From Balanoglossus misakiensis (lineage: Eukaryota > Hemichordata), in contig CM082578.2 in assembly GCA_040954595.2 (NCBI GenBank), forward strand, positions 7,502,001-7,566,000: a DNA stretch of 64,000 nt. The letters are read 5' to 3'. The translations under genes and the position numbers were made by a program. The notes under the pieces were generated by a model. That model worked only from the letters and a program-made list of their open reading frames with translations, was not told the origin of the DNA and ran no database searches. Numbering within the stretch: the first letter of the stretch is position 1; each line of letters starts with the position of its first letter. This document shows, in pieces, positions 21,001 through 51,475 of this stretch.

Positions 21001-23279
21001 ACGTAGTGCCGACGCTGACGTCAGATGACTGCCACGTTCGCATCGACTCGTTCAGCCCGTCCAGCCACCTGGTCGATTTCTACATGGCCATTTCCAAGTC
21101 GGCGTTCTCTGCGACCGAAGACCTGTTTCTGGAGGAAGTCACAAAAATAACCTACGGGGACTTTCCATCTGGGAGATGCGGGGTTTCCCACGTGAGCCTC
21201 CAGGACACGACGTCCACCGGGGCAACTCTTCGTAGGCTTCTTACAACACAAGAGTAAGTCACAGCTTAGTGGGCTTGCGACGTTGGTAATACGGAACACC
21301 ATAATTGCCGGATGAGATAATACTATTAATATCGGATGTTCTATATTTACTCAAATGAATCAATTTCAAGTTCGGTCCACAGAGTGCATCCTTGCTAAGT
21401 AGTATTTTAAAATATCTCATTGTCCAATCAGGTCATCCGTGATCGTCCATGTCTACGGTGTAGAAGATAACAGCACAGACTTGGAGAACGGCTTGGATCT
21501 GGATAAGAAGTTCATGTCAAACACTTACTTATTCAACAAATTTGCATCCGATTCCACCGGCACACCATCGCAGGAACTCCAAGGTAAAGTCTCATCTTTT
21601 CTGTGACAGATACGTGTACTACATTGTATATGGAACGGCAGACAATTTTGATTGATTGATTGAAACTCTACCAGCTCCCAAACCAAACTCCTGGAATTTA
21701 TAGAACCGCACCTGAATGTAAATGAAAACAGGGCCAAACGTGACCAAGTTTTAAACCTGACCCCCAAAATTAAGCCCTACTTCGAGACACGACTGCAGTG
21801 TTCCAGGTAAATAATACGTGAAAACGTGGACTCGGTTGGGTTGAACATATACCCGTACAGCTCTTCTAGGAGTGACCCCCCCCCCGACACACAGAGTAAT
21901 ACACAGTCCCTTAGACTTCATTTTGCACAGCGAAAAGTTAGAGAACATGTCACGGTAAAGGATTACAACTGCAATGCGTTTGTTTTCAACATTTCAGACG
22001 CGGCGTTTGATCCGTGGAATATCGAAAAGGTTCAGTTATACGAGTACGAGGAAACTGCGCCGTGGTGGCAGGTTTGGTGGGGACTTCTTTTGATTGGAAT
22101 AATCTGTGTAGTTGCCGTCGTGGTCATCATTGCTGTGATTCTGTTTGTTTACTGCTGTTGCTGTCGTGATAAATCGAAGAGTGACAAGGAGTAAGTAAAA
22201 CGGGTATACCATTTCTCCATTCTTTTCGGAGGGCGCACGTCAGCGGCTTGTCATGGTTTAAACACTGGTCTTCTCGGGTATTCGTCTGTGACGAGTTCGC
22301 TCATAAACGTATCGTCACCTCCCTCGCTACCGCCCTCTTCTTTATTTACCCGGGAAACTCATGTCGCCATTGATGGTGTGGTAATATTTACCCCAACTCT
22401 ATTAAATTTCAGTGACCTCGTCAGGAAACCCGCAGAAAGGCCCACGACACAAGAAGAAATTGGTAAGTTTTGTACAATCTTCATCTAAAAACACCAAAGA
22501 GGTGATAGTGAGTTAATAACGTTTTTTGTTTGAGAGTAGACTGAAGTTGAATGTGAATGTATTTCTTGAGTGTGTGATACACCACTGAGATTGTACTACA
22601 CTGTGCAATGTATTCGTATTTTCTAACAGTGACATTTTCATCACACTCCGATCGTTTCATCATCAGGTACCGATAACCGAACGATGCGACCAGTGAATCC
22701 GGCACAAGCCATAATAGTATCCCCGAGGGTAAGTCTGCTCCTTCAGGTTGTTACTGGTAAATAGCATCAGATTAGCAGCAGCAGCGATGTTGAGTCATCT
22801 TTCTCGTCGTATTCATTTTAAGGATTTCTGTGTAATTTTAATTCTGCATTAAATCATCAACGAATCATGAGTCCGATGATACCGTTCATTTCTGATCGCA
22901 GGCACGTCCCGACACAAACAGCGCCTCCAACGGGGATAACAGCAGGAAGACTGGATGGCGACACTTTGCTCCAGGTATGTATGGCTGTAAATGTGACATA
23001 TTCATTATGATTTCTTGTAACTGCGGTAAAAACAGGTCTTTCTGAAAGTATTGTTTACATTTCACAGTCTTCTGACGTACATTGATTTCTCAATTTGGCG
23101 CCTTTTACTTCCACTTGCACGAGCTCAATATATGTACAATTGATTTCACAGACGAAGACGCTGAGAAGAGAGAAAGGAGATGGCTAGCTTTACAGAGGAA
23201 GATCGGTACATCTCTGCCGCCCGAGAAGTCAACGAAGTCCCTTAATCAGGGTGGTGGTAATCAACTCGACCAGTTCTGA
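1..23279 (+). CDS. Giant cadherin, gene A (5'-partial; 51 exons in window)
   Basis: Single-pass adhesion receptor of the cadherin superfamily, presumably acting at the cell surface through calcium-rigidified EC repeats. I joined 51 exons with GT-AG borders. All phases agree, and the sum of 12,090 nt is an intact frame ending at TGA 23277-23279, about 4,029 residues. Order: 13 complete cysteine-pair repeats plus a partial first one (exons 1-27), about 22 EC repeats (exons 27-45), a membrane-adjacent domain (exons 45-47), a membrane helix at 22081-22152 and a tail (exons 47-51). Most ECs keep the LDxE and DxNDNxP calcium motifs. Signal peptide and start codon lie upstream of the window. Gene B downstream is a tandem paralogue with the same intron phases. 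The architecture resembles CDH23/PCDH15-type cadherins, but orthology cannot be decided by eye. Individual exon ends could be off by a few bases where acceptors are weak (for example at 322). Confidence 0.93.
323..807 (+). repeat. Gene A repeat R1 (type A), exons 2-3
   Basis: Exon 2 is 323-510 (188 nt) and exon 3 is 672-807 (136 nt, one codon longer than its sisters). The first cysteine is in PCSVSW and the second in TCYQ. Cadherin landmarks are a VQENS strand-A end, LFSID, TTGA and PDYE. The acceptor before 323 has a poor pyrimidine tract but gives the right phase and length. Confidence 0.85.
974..1439 (+). repeat. Gene A repeat R2 (type B), exons 4-5
   Basis: Exon 4 is 974-1161 and exon 5 is 1307-1439. 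Type B marks are ACSITL at the start, PLSHITESFPEG, SVTPGP, VGSTVPDFE, QCKQ and a DDPE end in place of DxNDN. Type B repeats end in C before the donor, so the boundary codon is completed by the next exon. Confidence 0.88.
1776..2546 (+). repeat. Gene A repeat R3 (type C), exons 6-7
   Basis: Exon 6 is 1776-1963 and exon 7 is 2414-2546. Type C marks are CTIAYSGGPYTV, TENTNTGQIV, QFYETRSS in place of the FPEG motif, VGSTSPDFE and SCHQDSGR. Exon 6 is the first of three nearly identical type-C first-half exons (also at 4179 and 6578) that bound the recent tandem duplication. Confidence 0.9.
2916..3478 (+). repeat. Gene A repeat R4 (type A), exons 8-9
   Basis: Exon 8 is 2916-3103 and exon 9 is 3346-3478. 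Landmarks: DCSLNWPAQPF, DENTATS, SPGPSTLFSID, VGSEVSNYE and TCYQ. The PD before the FE/YE pair is SN here, so the DxE calcium ligand is lost. Member of the duplicated block, copy 1. Confidence 0.9.
3605..4054 (+). repeat. Gene A repeat R5 (type B), exons 10-11
   Basis: Exon 10 is 3605-3792 and exon 11 is 3922-4054. Landmarks: ACSITLSSATYSV, IIPFGDITEDFPEGEATP, LFDID, VGSTVPDYE and ECKQ. Near-identical to R8 in copy 2 of the block. Confidence 0.9.
4179..4907 (+). repeat. Gene A repeat R6 (type C), exons 12-13
   Basis: Exon 12 is 4179-4366 and exon 13 is 4775-4907. The protein is almost the same as R3 (CSVSYSGGPYTV; SCHQDSGRDN). The intron between the two exons is homologous to the R3 intron but about 40 nt shorter. 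Confidence 0.9.
5277..5840 (+). repeat. Gene A repeat R7 (type A), exons 14-15
   Basis: Exon 14 is 5277-5464 and exon 15 is 5708-5840. Exon 15 differs from exon 9 at about one base in 133. The middle of exon 14 differs more from exon 8 and instead resembles exon 20 (see findings). Confidence 0.9.
5967..6407 (+). repeat. Gene A repeat R8 (type B), exons 16-17
   Basis: Exon 16 is 5967-6154 and exon 17 is 6275-6407. Copy-2 partner of R5, with small changes (TPGPTSLFDID; CKQTTMVDG). Confidence 0.9.
6578..7227 (+). repeat. Gene A repeat R9 (type C), exons 18-19
   Basis: Exon 18 is 6578-6765 and exon 19 is 7095-7227. Exon 18 is nearly identical to exons 6 and 12, but the following intron and exon 19 (VGSTPPDFETDATIQ, SCHQDSGRNGSD) have diverged. 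The recent duplication therefore ends in or at exon 18. Confidence 0.9.
7380..7977 (+). repeat. Gene A repeat R10 (type A), exons 20-21
   Basis: Exon 20 is 7380-7567 and exon 21 is 7845-7977. Landmarks: NCSLTWAGQPFAV, SADFSESFPETKAA, PDYE and TCYQATG. The intron holds a (GTG)n(GAT)n tract. Confidence 0.88.
7763..7818. repeat. (GTG)n(GAT)n microsatellite in gene A intron
   Basis: Short GAT, GTG and again GAT runs in the intron between exons 20 and 21, ending about 26 nt before the acceptor. Confidence 0.93.
8132..8830 (+). repeat. Gene A repeat R11 (type B), exons 22-23
   Basis: Exon 22 is 8132-8319 (donor GTCAGT, unusual but phase-correct) and exon 23 is 8698-8830. Landmarks: VCSLTLAYTAYSV, DVTGIFPEGAA, VGSTVPDFE and QCKQTTSNDN, ending DEAE. 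Confidence 0.88.
9022..9569 (+). repeat. Gene A repeat R12 (type C), exons 24-25
   Basis: Exon 24 is 9022-9206 (185 nt, one codon shorter, in the SITVSPGAAT segment) and exon 25 is 9437-9569. Landmarks: PCTLSWSGGPYSV, QFPEGEAA (the FPEG motif is restored, unlike R3/R6/R9), PDYE and SCHQSSGR. Confidence 0.88.
9799..10287 (+). repeat. Gene A repeat R13, last cysteine-pair repeat (exon 26 and start of exon 27)
   Basis: Exon 26 is 9799-9986 (188 nt); the second half fills the first 132 nt of the 371-nt exon 27 (10156-10526). Cysteines are in ACGITW and DCFQ. No intron separates this repeat from EC1, and gene B has exactly this arrangement, so R13 is the orthologous, non-amplified copy. Confidence 0.88.
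10288..13668 (+). other. Gene A exons 27-34: EC1 to EC6 and start of EC7
   Basis: Coding exons: 10156-10526, 10666-10883, 11316-11555, 11784-12007, 12105-12279, 12511-13046, 13209-13305 and 13418-13668. EC1 and EC2 are weak (linkers EFDEAP, DTNDNYP). EC3 closes with the degenerate PENEFAP, EC4 with canonical DVNDNAP, EC5 with STNDHAP and EC6 with NENDNIP. Introns fall in phases 1, 0 and 2 inside ECs rather than at domain borders, unlike the modular repeat array upstream. Confidence 0.88.
13761..15149 (+). other. Gene A exons 35-38: EC7, EC8 and part of EC9
   Basis: Coding exons: 13761-13881, 14252-14512, 14673-14906 and 15003-15149. EC7 lacks a canonical exit linker (AENEYP); EC8 ends DVNDNSP. 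EC7 and EC9 both start with TC and have a second cysteine before the first DxD loop (LNCEDLDG, LGCTDIDSG), suggesting an intradomain disulfide. Confidence 0.87.
15327..16746 (+). other. Gene A exons 39-40: end of EC9, EC10, EC11, EC12
   Basis: Coding exons: 15327-16094 (768 nt) and 16425-16746 (322 nt). EC9 exits with VDEGPP and EC11 with VNEDVP, both short of the DND ligands; EC10 exits with DDNDNTP and EC12 with DVNDNPP. EC11 repeats the TC...LDCSD cysteine pattern. EC12 has a close cysteine pair, SCNCPEF, conserved as SCACPEF in gene B. Confidence 0.9.
16983..19575 (+). other. Gene A exons 41-43: EC13 to EC18 and start of EC19
   Basis: Coding exons: 16983-17092, 17447-19139 (1,693 nt, the longest exon of the gene) and 19334-19575. 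EC14 to EC18 are the most canonical repeats, with DRET/DREE ligands and DTNDHAP, DVNDNNP, DINDNFP and DINDNAP linkers. EC15 exits with the degenerate PENTHPP. The codon at the exon 42/43 border is split in phase 2. Confidence 0.92.
19782..20990 (+). other. Gene A exons 44-45: EC19 to EC22
   Basis: Exon 44 is 19782-20747 (966 nt, same length as in gene B); EC22 finishes in exon 45. Linkers DINDNAP, DDNDNDP and DVNDNAP are canonical. EC22 has no calcium linker at its exit (RIDSFSP), as expected for the last EC before a membrane-adjacent domain. EC19 has LDIRI in place of LDRE. Confidence 0.9.
20929..22080 (+). other. Gene A membrane-adjacent domain (predicted ferredoxin-like fold), exons 45-47
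   Basis: Exons 20929-21253, 21432-21583 and start of 21998-22190. Between EC22 and the membrane the sequence reads as strand (VDFYMAIS), helix (to EEVTKIT), strand (CGVSHVSL), a loop with RRLL, strand (IVHVYGVE), helix (to LFNKFAS) and strand (IEKVQLYE): a beta-alpha-beta-beta-alpha-beta order. Membrane-adjacent domains with a ferredoxin-like fold are known from PCDH15-class cadherins. The fold assignment is an inference from the predicted order and its conservation in gene B. Confidence 0.65.
22081..22152 (+). other. Gene A transmembrane helix
   Basis: About 24 hydrophobic residues (GLLLIGII through ILFVY) preceded by a tryptophan-rich edge (WWQVWW) and followed by four cysteines (CCCC) and a basic RDKSK stop-transfer. 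The juxtamembrane cysteines are plausible palmitoylation sites (inference). Confidence 0.92.
22153..23279 (+). other. Gene A cytoplasmic tail, exons 47-51
   Basis: Small coding exons: end of 21998-22190, then 22413-22462, 22667-22728, 22902-22974 and 23152-23279. The tail is short and charged, with DDLVRKP, RPVNPAQ and a basic-acidic segment DEDAEKRERRW near the end. No beta-catenin-binding region of classical cadherins is visible. The C-terminus is LDQF, which fits a class III PDZ ligand pattern (x-D/E-x-hydrophobic); that function is only a possibility. Confidence 0.85.
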
Positions 23280-24229
23280 TGTTCTATGCCGAAATATTTC
23301 CGACATAGTTTTTTAACCATGATCCGCATCATAGACATCGTATCTGTAGCTCATACAGTCTATATAGCTGACTGTGCGTTTTTGAAGACTGCGTCTAGGT
23401 GGGGGAAGCGATGCACAGTTGACGTCCCCCCCCCCCCCCATTAAACATTTCTGTATACAGAAAAGATCCCTTGTTTATATCCATAGAAATGCTCACGTCA
23501 GCCACATGCGTCAACAGATAGGAGTCTTTCAGTTCTTACGAGACCACATTTACACATTTTGGCCACAGTCCAATTTTCCAGAGCGTTTGCCGTTTCATTA
23601 ACGATTGCTGCACCAGGATGTATGGTCATATATAGGGGTATAGGTCGACGACGGCCTATTGCGTACAATTCTTCGGTGAGCCGCTATGAAGACCATTCTT
23701 TTTTACTGTAACATGTCATAAGTAAACATGGACATCTTGTGTGTAACGCGGGTATGTTCAGCCCACGGCTTGTTTCACGAACTTTACGACCGTAGTCAGT
23801 CGTTCATGTACGATATCATCCTTTGTACAATGATGAGTCAGCGAACACTTTTACTTCAAAAAAGTATTCTGATATTCTATTACAAGTAAATTTTACTTAA
23901 TTGCCTGACAGGGCAAAGACATGCGTATCTCAGCTATATTGTAAACAGTACTCAGCTAGACACTTGGCAATTTTCAAAATGTAAATATATTTTAATGAAT
24001 TATTGAAATATGTAGCAAGGAAGATTCCATTAGATATATAGTATTTTTATATTCAGTGTTGAAGATAGTCATTTACATATATTTTTTTCAGTCTTTTGTG
24101 CCGAAAATATATCAGCGATAGTTTGTAGGTACTTGACAGACATTCCTTTGGGATGTGACGTCATTATTCGACGTTTGGTAAGCCGTCCGTCCATAAACTT
24201 GCTCTCGGAAAACTTATATGAAGAAATAT

Positions 24230-24235
24230 AATAAA
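24230..24235 (+). terminator. Possible gene A polyadenylation signal
   Basis: Canonical AATAAA hexamer about 950 nt after the stop, in AT-rich sequence. Placement is plausible, but no transcript end is visible. Confidence 0.35.
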
Positions 24236-25702
24236 ATATCACTATTTTACGATAACTATACCACAGCATAGTGTCTTCTCTTTCGAATGGAGTGATGATT
24301 CAGTCAAGATTTTCATGGGGTGCGCGTCAGCACCAAGATTCACGGTGAAGAATGTGCGTTTAATTGACTGAGTCACTGTTACGGGCCACGGTTTCCAACA
24401 GAGACATCGAAGACACGCAGGTATGTACATGTACATGTAAAATTGACAACTTCTCAAAAATGAGCCTAAACCTCTGACATGCAACGGAGTTGACACCATG
24501 TATACAATAACATGGGCATGACGGGTAATGATCCTTCAGGACAGTAGTCCCACATCACCGTCATTACAGTCCGGCAAAGCAAATATTGGTATATGAGATT
24601 AAGGTCGAAAGTGTCCCGTTGATAGCTCTGACACGATTTGATTGTCAGTCCGTTGCCGGTCTGGAGAACTCGGAGTCGGATTTTGGGGGAACGGTCCAAC
24701 GACTGTAACTCTTTCGTTGCTTCCGTTGAAAGTTCGTTCGTCGCGTTCAAAATGATTTTAGCGTAATGCTGTCGTCAAAACTGTTCACAATTCAAAATTG
24801 TCATTTCTACTACCAATTTACACAATGAGCTGGAAGCGCAAAATTTAGTTGATTGCAGTTTTAATTCAAACATATATTTTCATAATTAATGTTATTGGAC
24901 AAAGTCATTCAATTCTGTTTTCATTATTGTACTATAATCGAAGCTGTGTAACTATATGTATAAAGCACATTAGTATGTGCACACACGTTATGCGGCTTGG
25001 TTTTGATCAATGTGGGGCATCTAAAATTCCTTTTTGGCCGAGTGAAGACTAGCGGGAGGAAAGGGCCTTCTCTGTAGTCATGACTCAAAGCATTGTAGCG
25101 TTACTACTCAACAGAGAAGCGTCGATAAAGAAGCTGTCTTCGATTGCCAAAGTATTTCATTGGATAGCATTCATCGTCGCAGATAATAGGCTTTAGATGA
25201 ACGACTTCATGACAGGCCCTATACAATATTCATTCTGTCAGTGTATAGAAATTCACTGTGTAAATCCAACAATTATATATTGCGTTGTTATTGACAGTAA
25301 GTCCGTGTAATTTGAGAGGGTCTTACCACATGCCGTGTCATACACACGGCAACAACGCCAACGCCGGGTAAATCTCACGAACACTGTTGACCGGGAATGA
25401 ACTCCTGGTGTCCCGAAGGCCGATTTAATGTACGGCGACTGGAGGACGCACCGACTGTATGTATAGAAAGGTTAAGGATAAAGTTCTGGTGCTAGGCACT
25501 GCATTGGCAAAGCGACCGCTATCAGGAAGCTGAAGGTCCGGAACTCTATGTTCTGGGGCAGAATGTGCGAACTGGACTATTTGCACATACGTACCGAAGA
25601 AATTTTGGGTTTACCAAATGAAAATTTGATTAAAACGTTTGTAAAATAATGTGATGTGTTGTGTGGTGTTGTGGCGTGGTGCGATGTGGCGTGGTGTGTG
25701 GT

Positions 25703-25777
25703 GTGATGTGATGTGATGTGATGTGATGTGATGTGATGTGATGTGATGTGATGTGATGTGATGTGATGTGATGTGAT
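25703..25777. repeat. (GTGAT)n pentanucleotide microsatellite
   Basis: About 15 nearly perfect GTGAT units, preceded by degenerate GTG/GTGGC units from about 25650. Confidence 0.95.
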
Positions 25778-26377
25778 GCGCATTGTAACCTATACTGTGA
25801 TGACGACTGTTCTATATTAAAGTCATATCCTAAAGAGTTCATGTGGGAGACACGTTACGTGGTCGCATTACTCGAGTGAGATCGTGACATAATCCCGAGA
25901 AAGTTGAATTTTGTGCTCTGTCGAGCACGGCAGCCAAAAAATATCGGACATTGGTTAATCCCGCTACAGGGAGTGTTGCCATTATATCAGTTGAAAGGAT
26001 GGTCCTGAATAGATGTGCGGGCCGAAGAATCGTCTTCTCGGACTCGTATATGAATTTCGCAAGGTGTTACTCACAACGGGAGATTAGGCTACATAGAGGG
26101 ATCTGACCTGTAATGCAGTCGAGGGCAGGGCCCGCACAAAACCGGTATCCGTGTATTGAAATCGTGCATAAAAACAAACAATTGACGTTCTACTATTTTG
26201 AAAGCGAAGCTGGTCTCCGGTTACGCGTCTTATCATTCACCTGGTAACAAGGGCAACAGGCTGTACCAAAAAAAGTTTCCCCGCGCGCTAACATTTTTTT
26301 CGGAATCGTGAGCTCAGCAAGTCGACTCCGATATGCTCGGTTGCCGCTGTAAATAAGCAAAGAGGAAAACTTCCAAG

Positions 26378-48431
<22,054 letters not shown>

Positions 48432-49175
48432 CAGTCCCGTTCACTAGTACATACCCGAGACGAAACAGATATTTCAGAAATCTGAAGTCCTTCCTGTATA
48501 TTTTGGACACATGATAAAATGTTTGTCAATGCAGACGACCCCACGGGATGTTTTATGAACTTAAAAATAGGCACACAGTTATGATATGAATAGACACTGT
48601 CTCAAGTTGTCGAATTTGTCTTTTTCCATAGGATTACGTTTGCTAGAGACCTATTGACGTTTCTGCACATAGCTCAGCCGCTAGAAACTACATGTATATG
48701 GTCACCAACGGTGCCTACTTAATCAAGTCATCTTGTAAGGATTGTGTCTATATGACAACGACTTGTTTCATCGTCCCAAATCTAGAACAGCAACCACAAT
48801 ATTTTGATGACAGTTATACAGAAGTTTTGACAAGCAAATAACTTTTGCGCATGCATTCATGTATAAAAGTACATATGTACATATTTTGAGTTTTAAAGAT
48901 CACCATTGTTTGCAATATTCATAATTATACTATACATGCAAACATGAATGTAAATATGTATATATCTGTAGCTATTTGTCATTTTTATGTGTATATAATA
49001 CATATCAGGAATATATATCTTATTGAGAACGTGTCACTTTTAATAGAGATTAATATAATTGATGTGTGGTTATTGAAAATAACTCGTAAAGTTATTTATT
49101 AATGAATTAAAACTGTTACATTTTAACCCCTTGTGTGTACTCTGATGTCATGCGTGTGTGTGTGTGGTACATGTG
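48432..49175. other. Gene B 3' UTR and convergent spacer to H1 copy 2
   Basis: AT-rich with no open frame of note. An ATTAAA at 49106-49111 is a possible gene B polyadenylation signal, about 680 nt after the stop. A short (GT)n run is at 49151-49167. Confidence 0.5.
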
Positions 49176-49183
49176 TATCTGGT

Positions 49184-49193
49184 ATTCTCTTTC
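49184..49193 (-). promoter_or_regulatory. Histone downstream element of H1 copy 2
   Basis: Minus-strand GAAAGAGAAT after the stem-loop, at the same spacing as in copy 1 and closer to the consensus. Confidence 0.8.
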
Positions 49194-49205
49194 GGAGGAT
49201 GTGGT

Positions 49206-49221
49206 GGCCCTGAAAAGGGCC
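49206..49221 (-). terminator. Histone mRNA 3' stem-loop (H1 copy 2)
   Basis: GGCCCTTTTCAGGGCC followed by ACCAC on the minus strand, identical to copy 1, about 25 nt after the stop. Confidence 0.95.
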
Positions 49222-49245
49222 ATTTTGGTTTGGATTTAAGTATCT

Positions 49246-49860
49246 TTACAAACATAACTTCCTGGTGGCCTTCGATTTCTTGGGTCCCTTGTTGGTCGAC
49301 TTCTTTGTTGAAGGTTTCTTCGCTGATGTCTTTTTCACCTTGCCTGTCGTTTTAGTTTTCCCCGTTTTCTTGGTAGATGTCTTGTTTGTCGTTTTCTTGG
49401 CATCTTTCCCTTTCTTCGCTGTCTTCTTCTCTTTTGGTTTAGTGGCTGACGGTTTGCTTTTCTTGGGTTTCTTGGCGTCCTTCGCTTTCTTGGGCGATTT
49501 CTTCTCCTTTGGCTTCTTGACCGTTTTCTTCTTCACCGGTGCCTTCTTCTTGGCGGGTTTCTTCTTGGGCTTCTCTGTCAGCTTGCCAACTCGCAGACGA
49601 CCGGTTGCTCCCGTGGCCGTCGAGCCTTTGGGACGAACCAGTACGCCTGAGTCTAGGCCAGCTTTCAGAGCGCGGCGGAGGTTGGCGGTCAGATGAGACG
49701 GACTGACGGTCGGGTAGTGAGACAGGATGAACGCCTTGATGGCCTGAACAGAGCTTCCCTTGGTGTCTTTTATGGTCTTGATGGCTTCGACCACCATCTC
49801 CAAAGTCTTGGGATGAGTTGGAGCTGCTTTTGGCTTCTTGACTGGAGCGGATTCTGCCAT
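49246..49860 (-). CDS. H1: Linker histone H1 (copy 2)
   Basis: Intronless replication-dependent linker histone of 204 residues. The N-terminal tail (AESAPVKKPKAAP) and globular domain (residues 16-93) match copy 1 in sequence. The C-terminal tail is longer and differs: extra KKPKEKK-type modules, a threonine-rich stretch (KKTTNKTSTKK) and an odd hydrophobic/cysteine end, RKLCL. The gene lies 0.8 kb downstream of gene B, convergent with it. TATA-like sequence GGGGATAATTAC is at 49925-49936; an AAACACA box at the copy-1 position was not found. Confidence 0.96.
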   Translation of the reverse strand: MAESAPVKKPKAAPTHPKTLEMVVEAIKTIKDTKGSSVQAIKAFILSHYPTVSPSHLTANLRRALKAGLDSGVLVRPKGSTATGATGRLRVGKLTEKPKKKPAKKKAPVKKKTVKKPKEKKSPKKAKDAKKPKKSKPSATKPKEKKTAKKGKDAKKTTNKTSTKKTGKTKTTGKVKKTSAKKPSTKKSTNKGPKKSKATRKLCL

Positions 49861-49941
49861 TGCGAAGACGAGTTGGTCACTAGTAATGCACAGTGAAGTG
49901 TGGTGTGCAATCCAATTCAGCGCTGTAATTATCCCCTTCTT

Positions 49942-49960
49942 GCGAACGTAGGAGAAAACA
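49942..49960 (-). promoter_or_regulatory. Conserved H1 promoter block (copy 2)
   Basis: TGTTTTCTCCTACGTTCGC on the minus strand, one base different from the block at 37388-37406 and directly upstream of the TATA-like box. Confidence 0.6.
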
Positions 49961-51277
49961 GTTGTGTGAATTAGGGACGCTGTGACACTTTTTTCTCACA
50001 TTCGACAGAAGTTGTCATTATTCTGAAAGAACGGACTATTCTCCATTGTGAACACATCGCAAAAGTGTGAATCACCGACGCGTTCCAGCGTCAAAATATT
50101 TCCTCAGCGGACTTGTGTGACCTATTTTGGGGGAAAAACCGTTATTGGAATTGAAAACTGAAGTAGAAAGAATGCCCATTGATTCTGGGATCGGATTAAT
50201 GGTCTTCGACGAAGTTGCACACACAGTCATTCCTGCGCGGAGTGACTCTGTTGCACATTACCGAAAGTGTCGTCGAGGGCGGTATCCCGGTGCCAGTGTG
50301 AGTCGAGGTACATACTTATTCCTGCATGCAAATGCTACATGCTACCGTTAACATTTTATGTCGACGTTTGAGAGAAATTCAACAAGAAAATCGGGGAGAC
50401 GCGTAAATAGGTACTAGTATATCATTAATTGTCTGTTAAAGCACCATAGGTTCTACTATGGATAACCCGTTATCAGCCAAAGTTGTGTTCGGGTCTGACA
50501 AAACTTTCAAAATCCAGTCGGTTGACGTCTAGCCACAAAAAAAAAAGAATGACACACATGACTGCGTTTTCACAACTAGATATAATGTTGGCGCTCTTTC
50601 TGTCAGTGACCTACTGGCATACCCTTCATCTTTCCTGGGAGAATAGGAACACCGCCATTCCAAAAAGACACAGAATGTGTTTCAACCTGTACATCTATTG
50701 AGCCTGGTCGTTATCCGTTTTATTTATCACCGATGCACTTGCATAGTCTTATAAACTCTTTTTTTGCGCATCCAGCCATTTCATTTTATATTTTCTCCGT
50801 GATTTGTGTCTTCTATTTGTCCATGTGTCTGTGAATAATTTTATGTCCACCGGCAAACATGCTAACGAGATTCACTGTAAAAGTGCAAATGCCAATAAGC
50901 GTGAAGGTCACGGCGGGAGGTGGGGATTAACAGCACCGCCCCACTCTCGATTTTACACAGCGGACAAGGGATTCAACGTTATCAACCAAGGGTCTCACAG
51001 CCGGCCCTGCAGATGGCGCACACCGTCCATATTTAAATTGGTCGTACATTTACAAGGAGACCGTTCGTTAGAAAATGCAATATCCAATTCGCTCTTGTAA
51101 CGACGGTGTGTTTGTGACGACCTGCATTCACAATGAAGTCGTTCAGCCGGGCGTTGATTCTGTAATATTGACAGTGTTTGCAGTGAGATATACCCTACAG
51201 ACTTACGTCACGACCTTCGTCGGCTGATTTCGACGGGGTCACATATTTCACACTTACCTGTCGCTCTCTATTCACAG

Positions 51278-51376
51278 GCCAACACCCAGATTTGTCAAGT
51301 GCAATGCGCTGAAATACCTCCAAAACGAAGTGACAAAAGTAAAGCTCTTTGGGGGGAATAATTTCCCGCTACACAC
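51278..51376 (+). other. Orphan exon-like segment 1
   Basis: 99 nt bounded by a strong acceptor (pyrimidine tract then TTCACAG) and a perfect GTAAGT donor. Only one frame is open through it (phase 2 to phase 2), reading PTPRFVKCNALKYL and ending NNFPLHT. No neighbouring partner exon or family was recognised. It may be a real exon of an unseen gene or chance. Confidence 0.25.
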
Positions 51377-51425
51377 GTAAGTGCCATGAAACTGCTCCGC
51401 CAGAGAACAAAAATACAGACAACCC

Positions 51426-51475
51426 TGTCTATAGTGGCCAGTCAAGCGACTTTACTAAACTGGCCTCTATAGACA
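51426..51475. repeat. Imperfect inverted repeat (16-bp arms)
   Basis: Arms TGTCTATAGTGGCCAG (51426-51441) and CTGGCCTCTATAGACA (51460-51475), one mismatch, 18-nt loop. Further TATAGACAG and GTGGCCACTA fragments follow to about 51600, which suggests a degraded short inverted-repeat element. Confidence 0.6.

Larger units (their letters stand above)
23280..26377. other. Gene A 3' UTR and intergenic spacer to gene B
   Basis: No convincing exon. The first kilobase is AT-rich, includes a poly-C run near 23426, and should hold the gene A 3' UTR. A (GTGAT)n tract sits at 25703-25777. The promoter and 5' UTR of gene B should lie in the last few hundred bases; no TATA box was identified. Confidence 0.6.
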
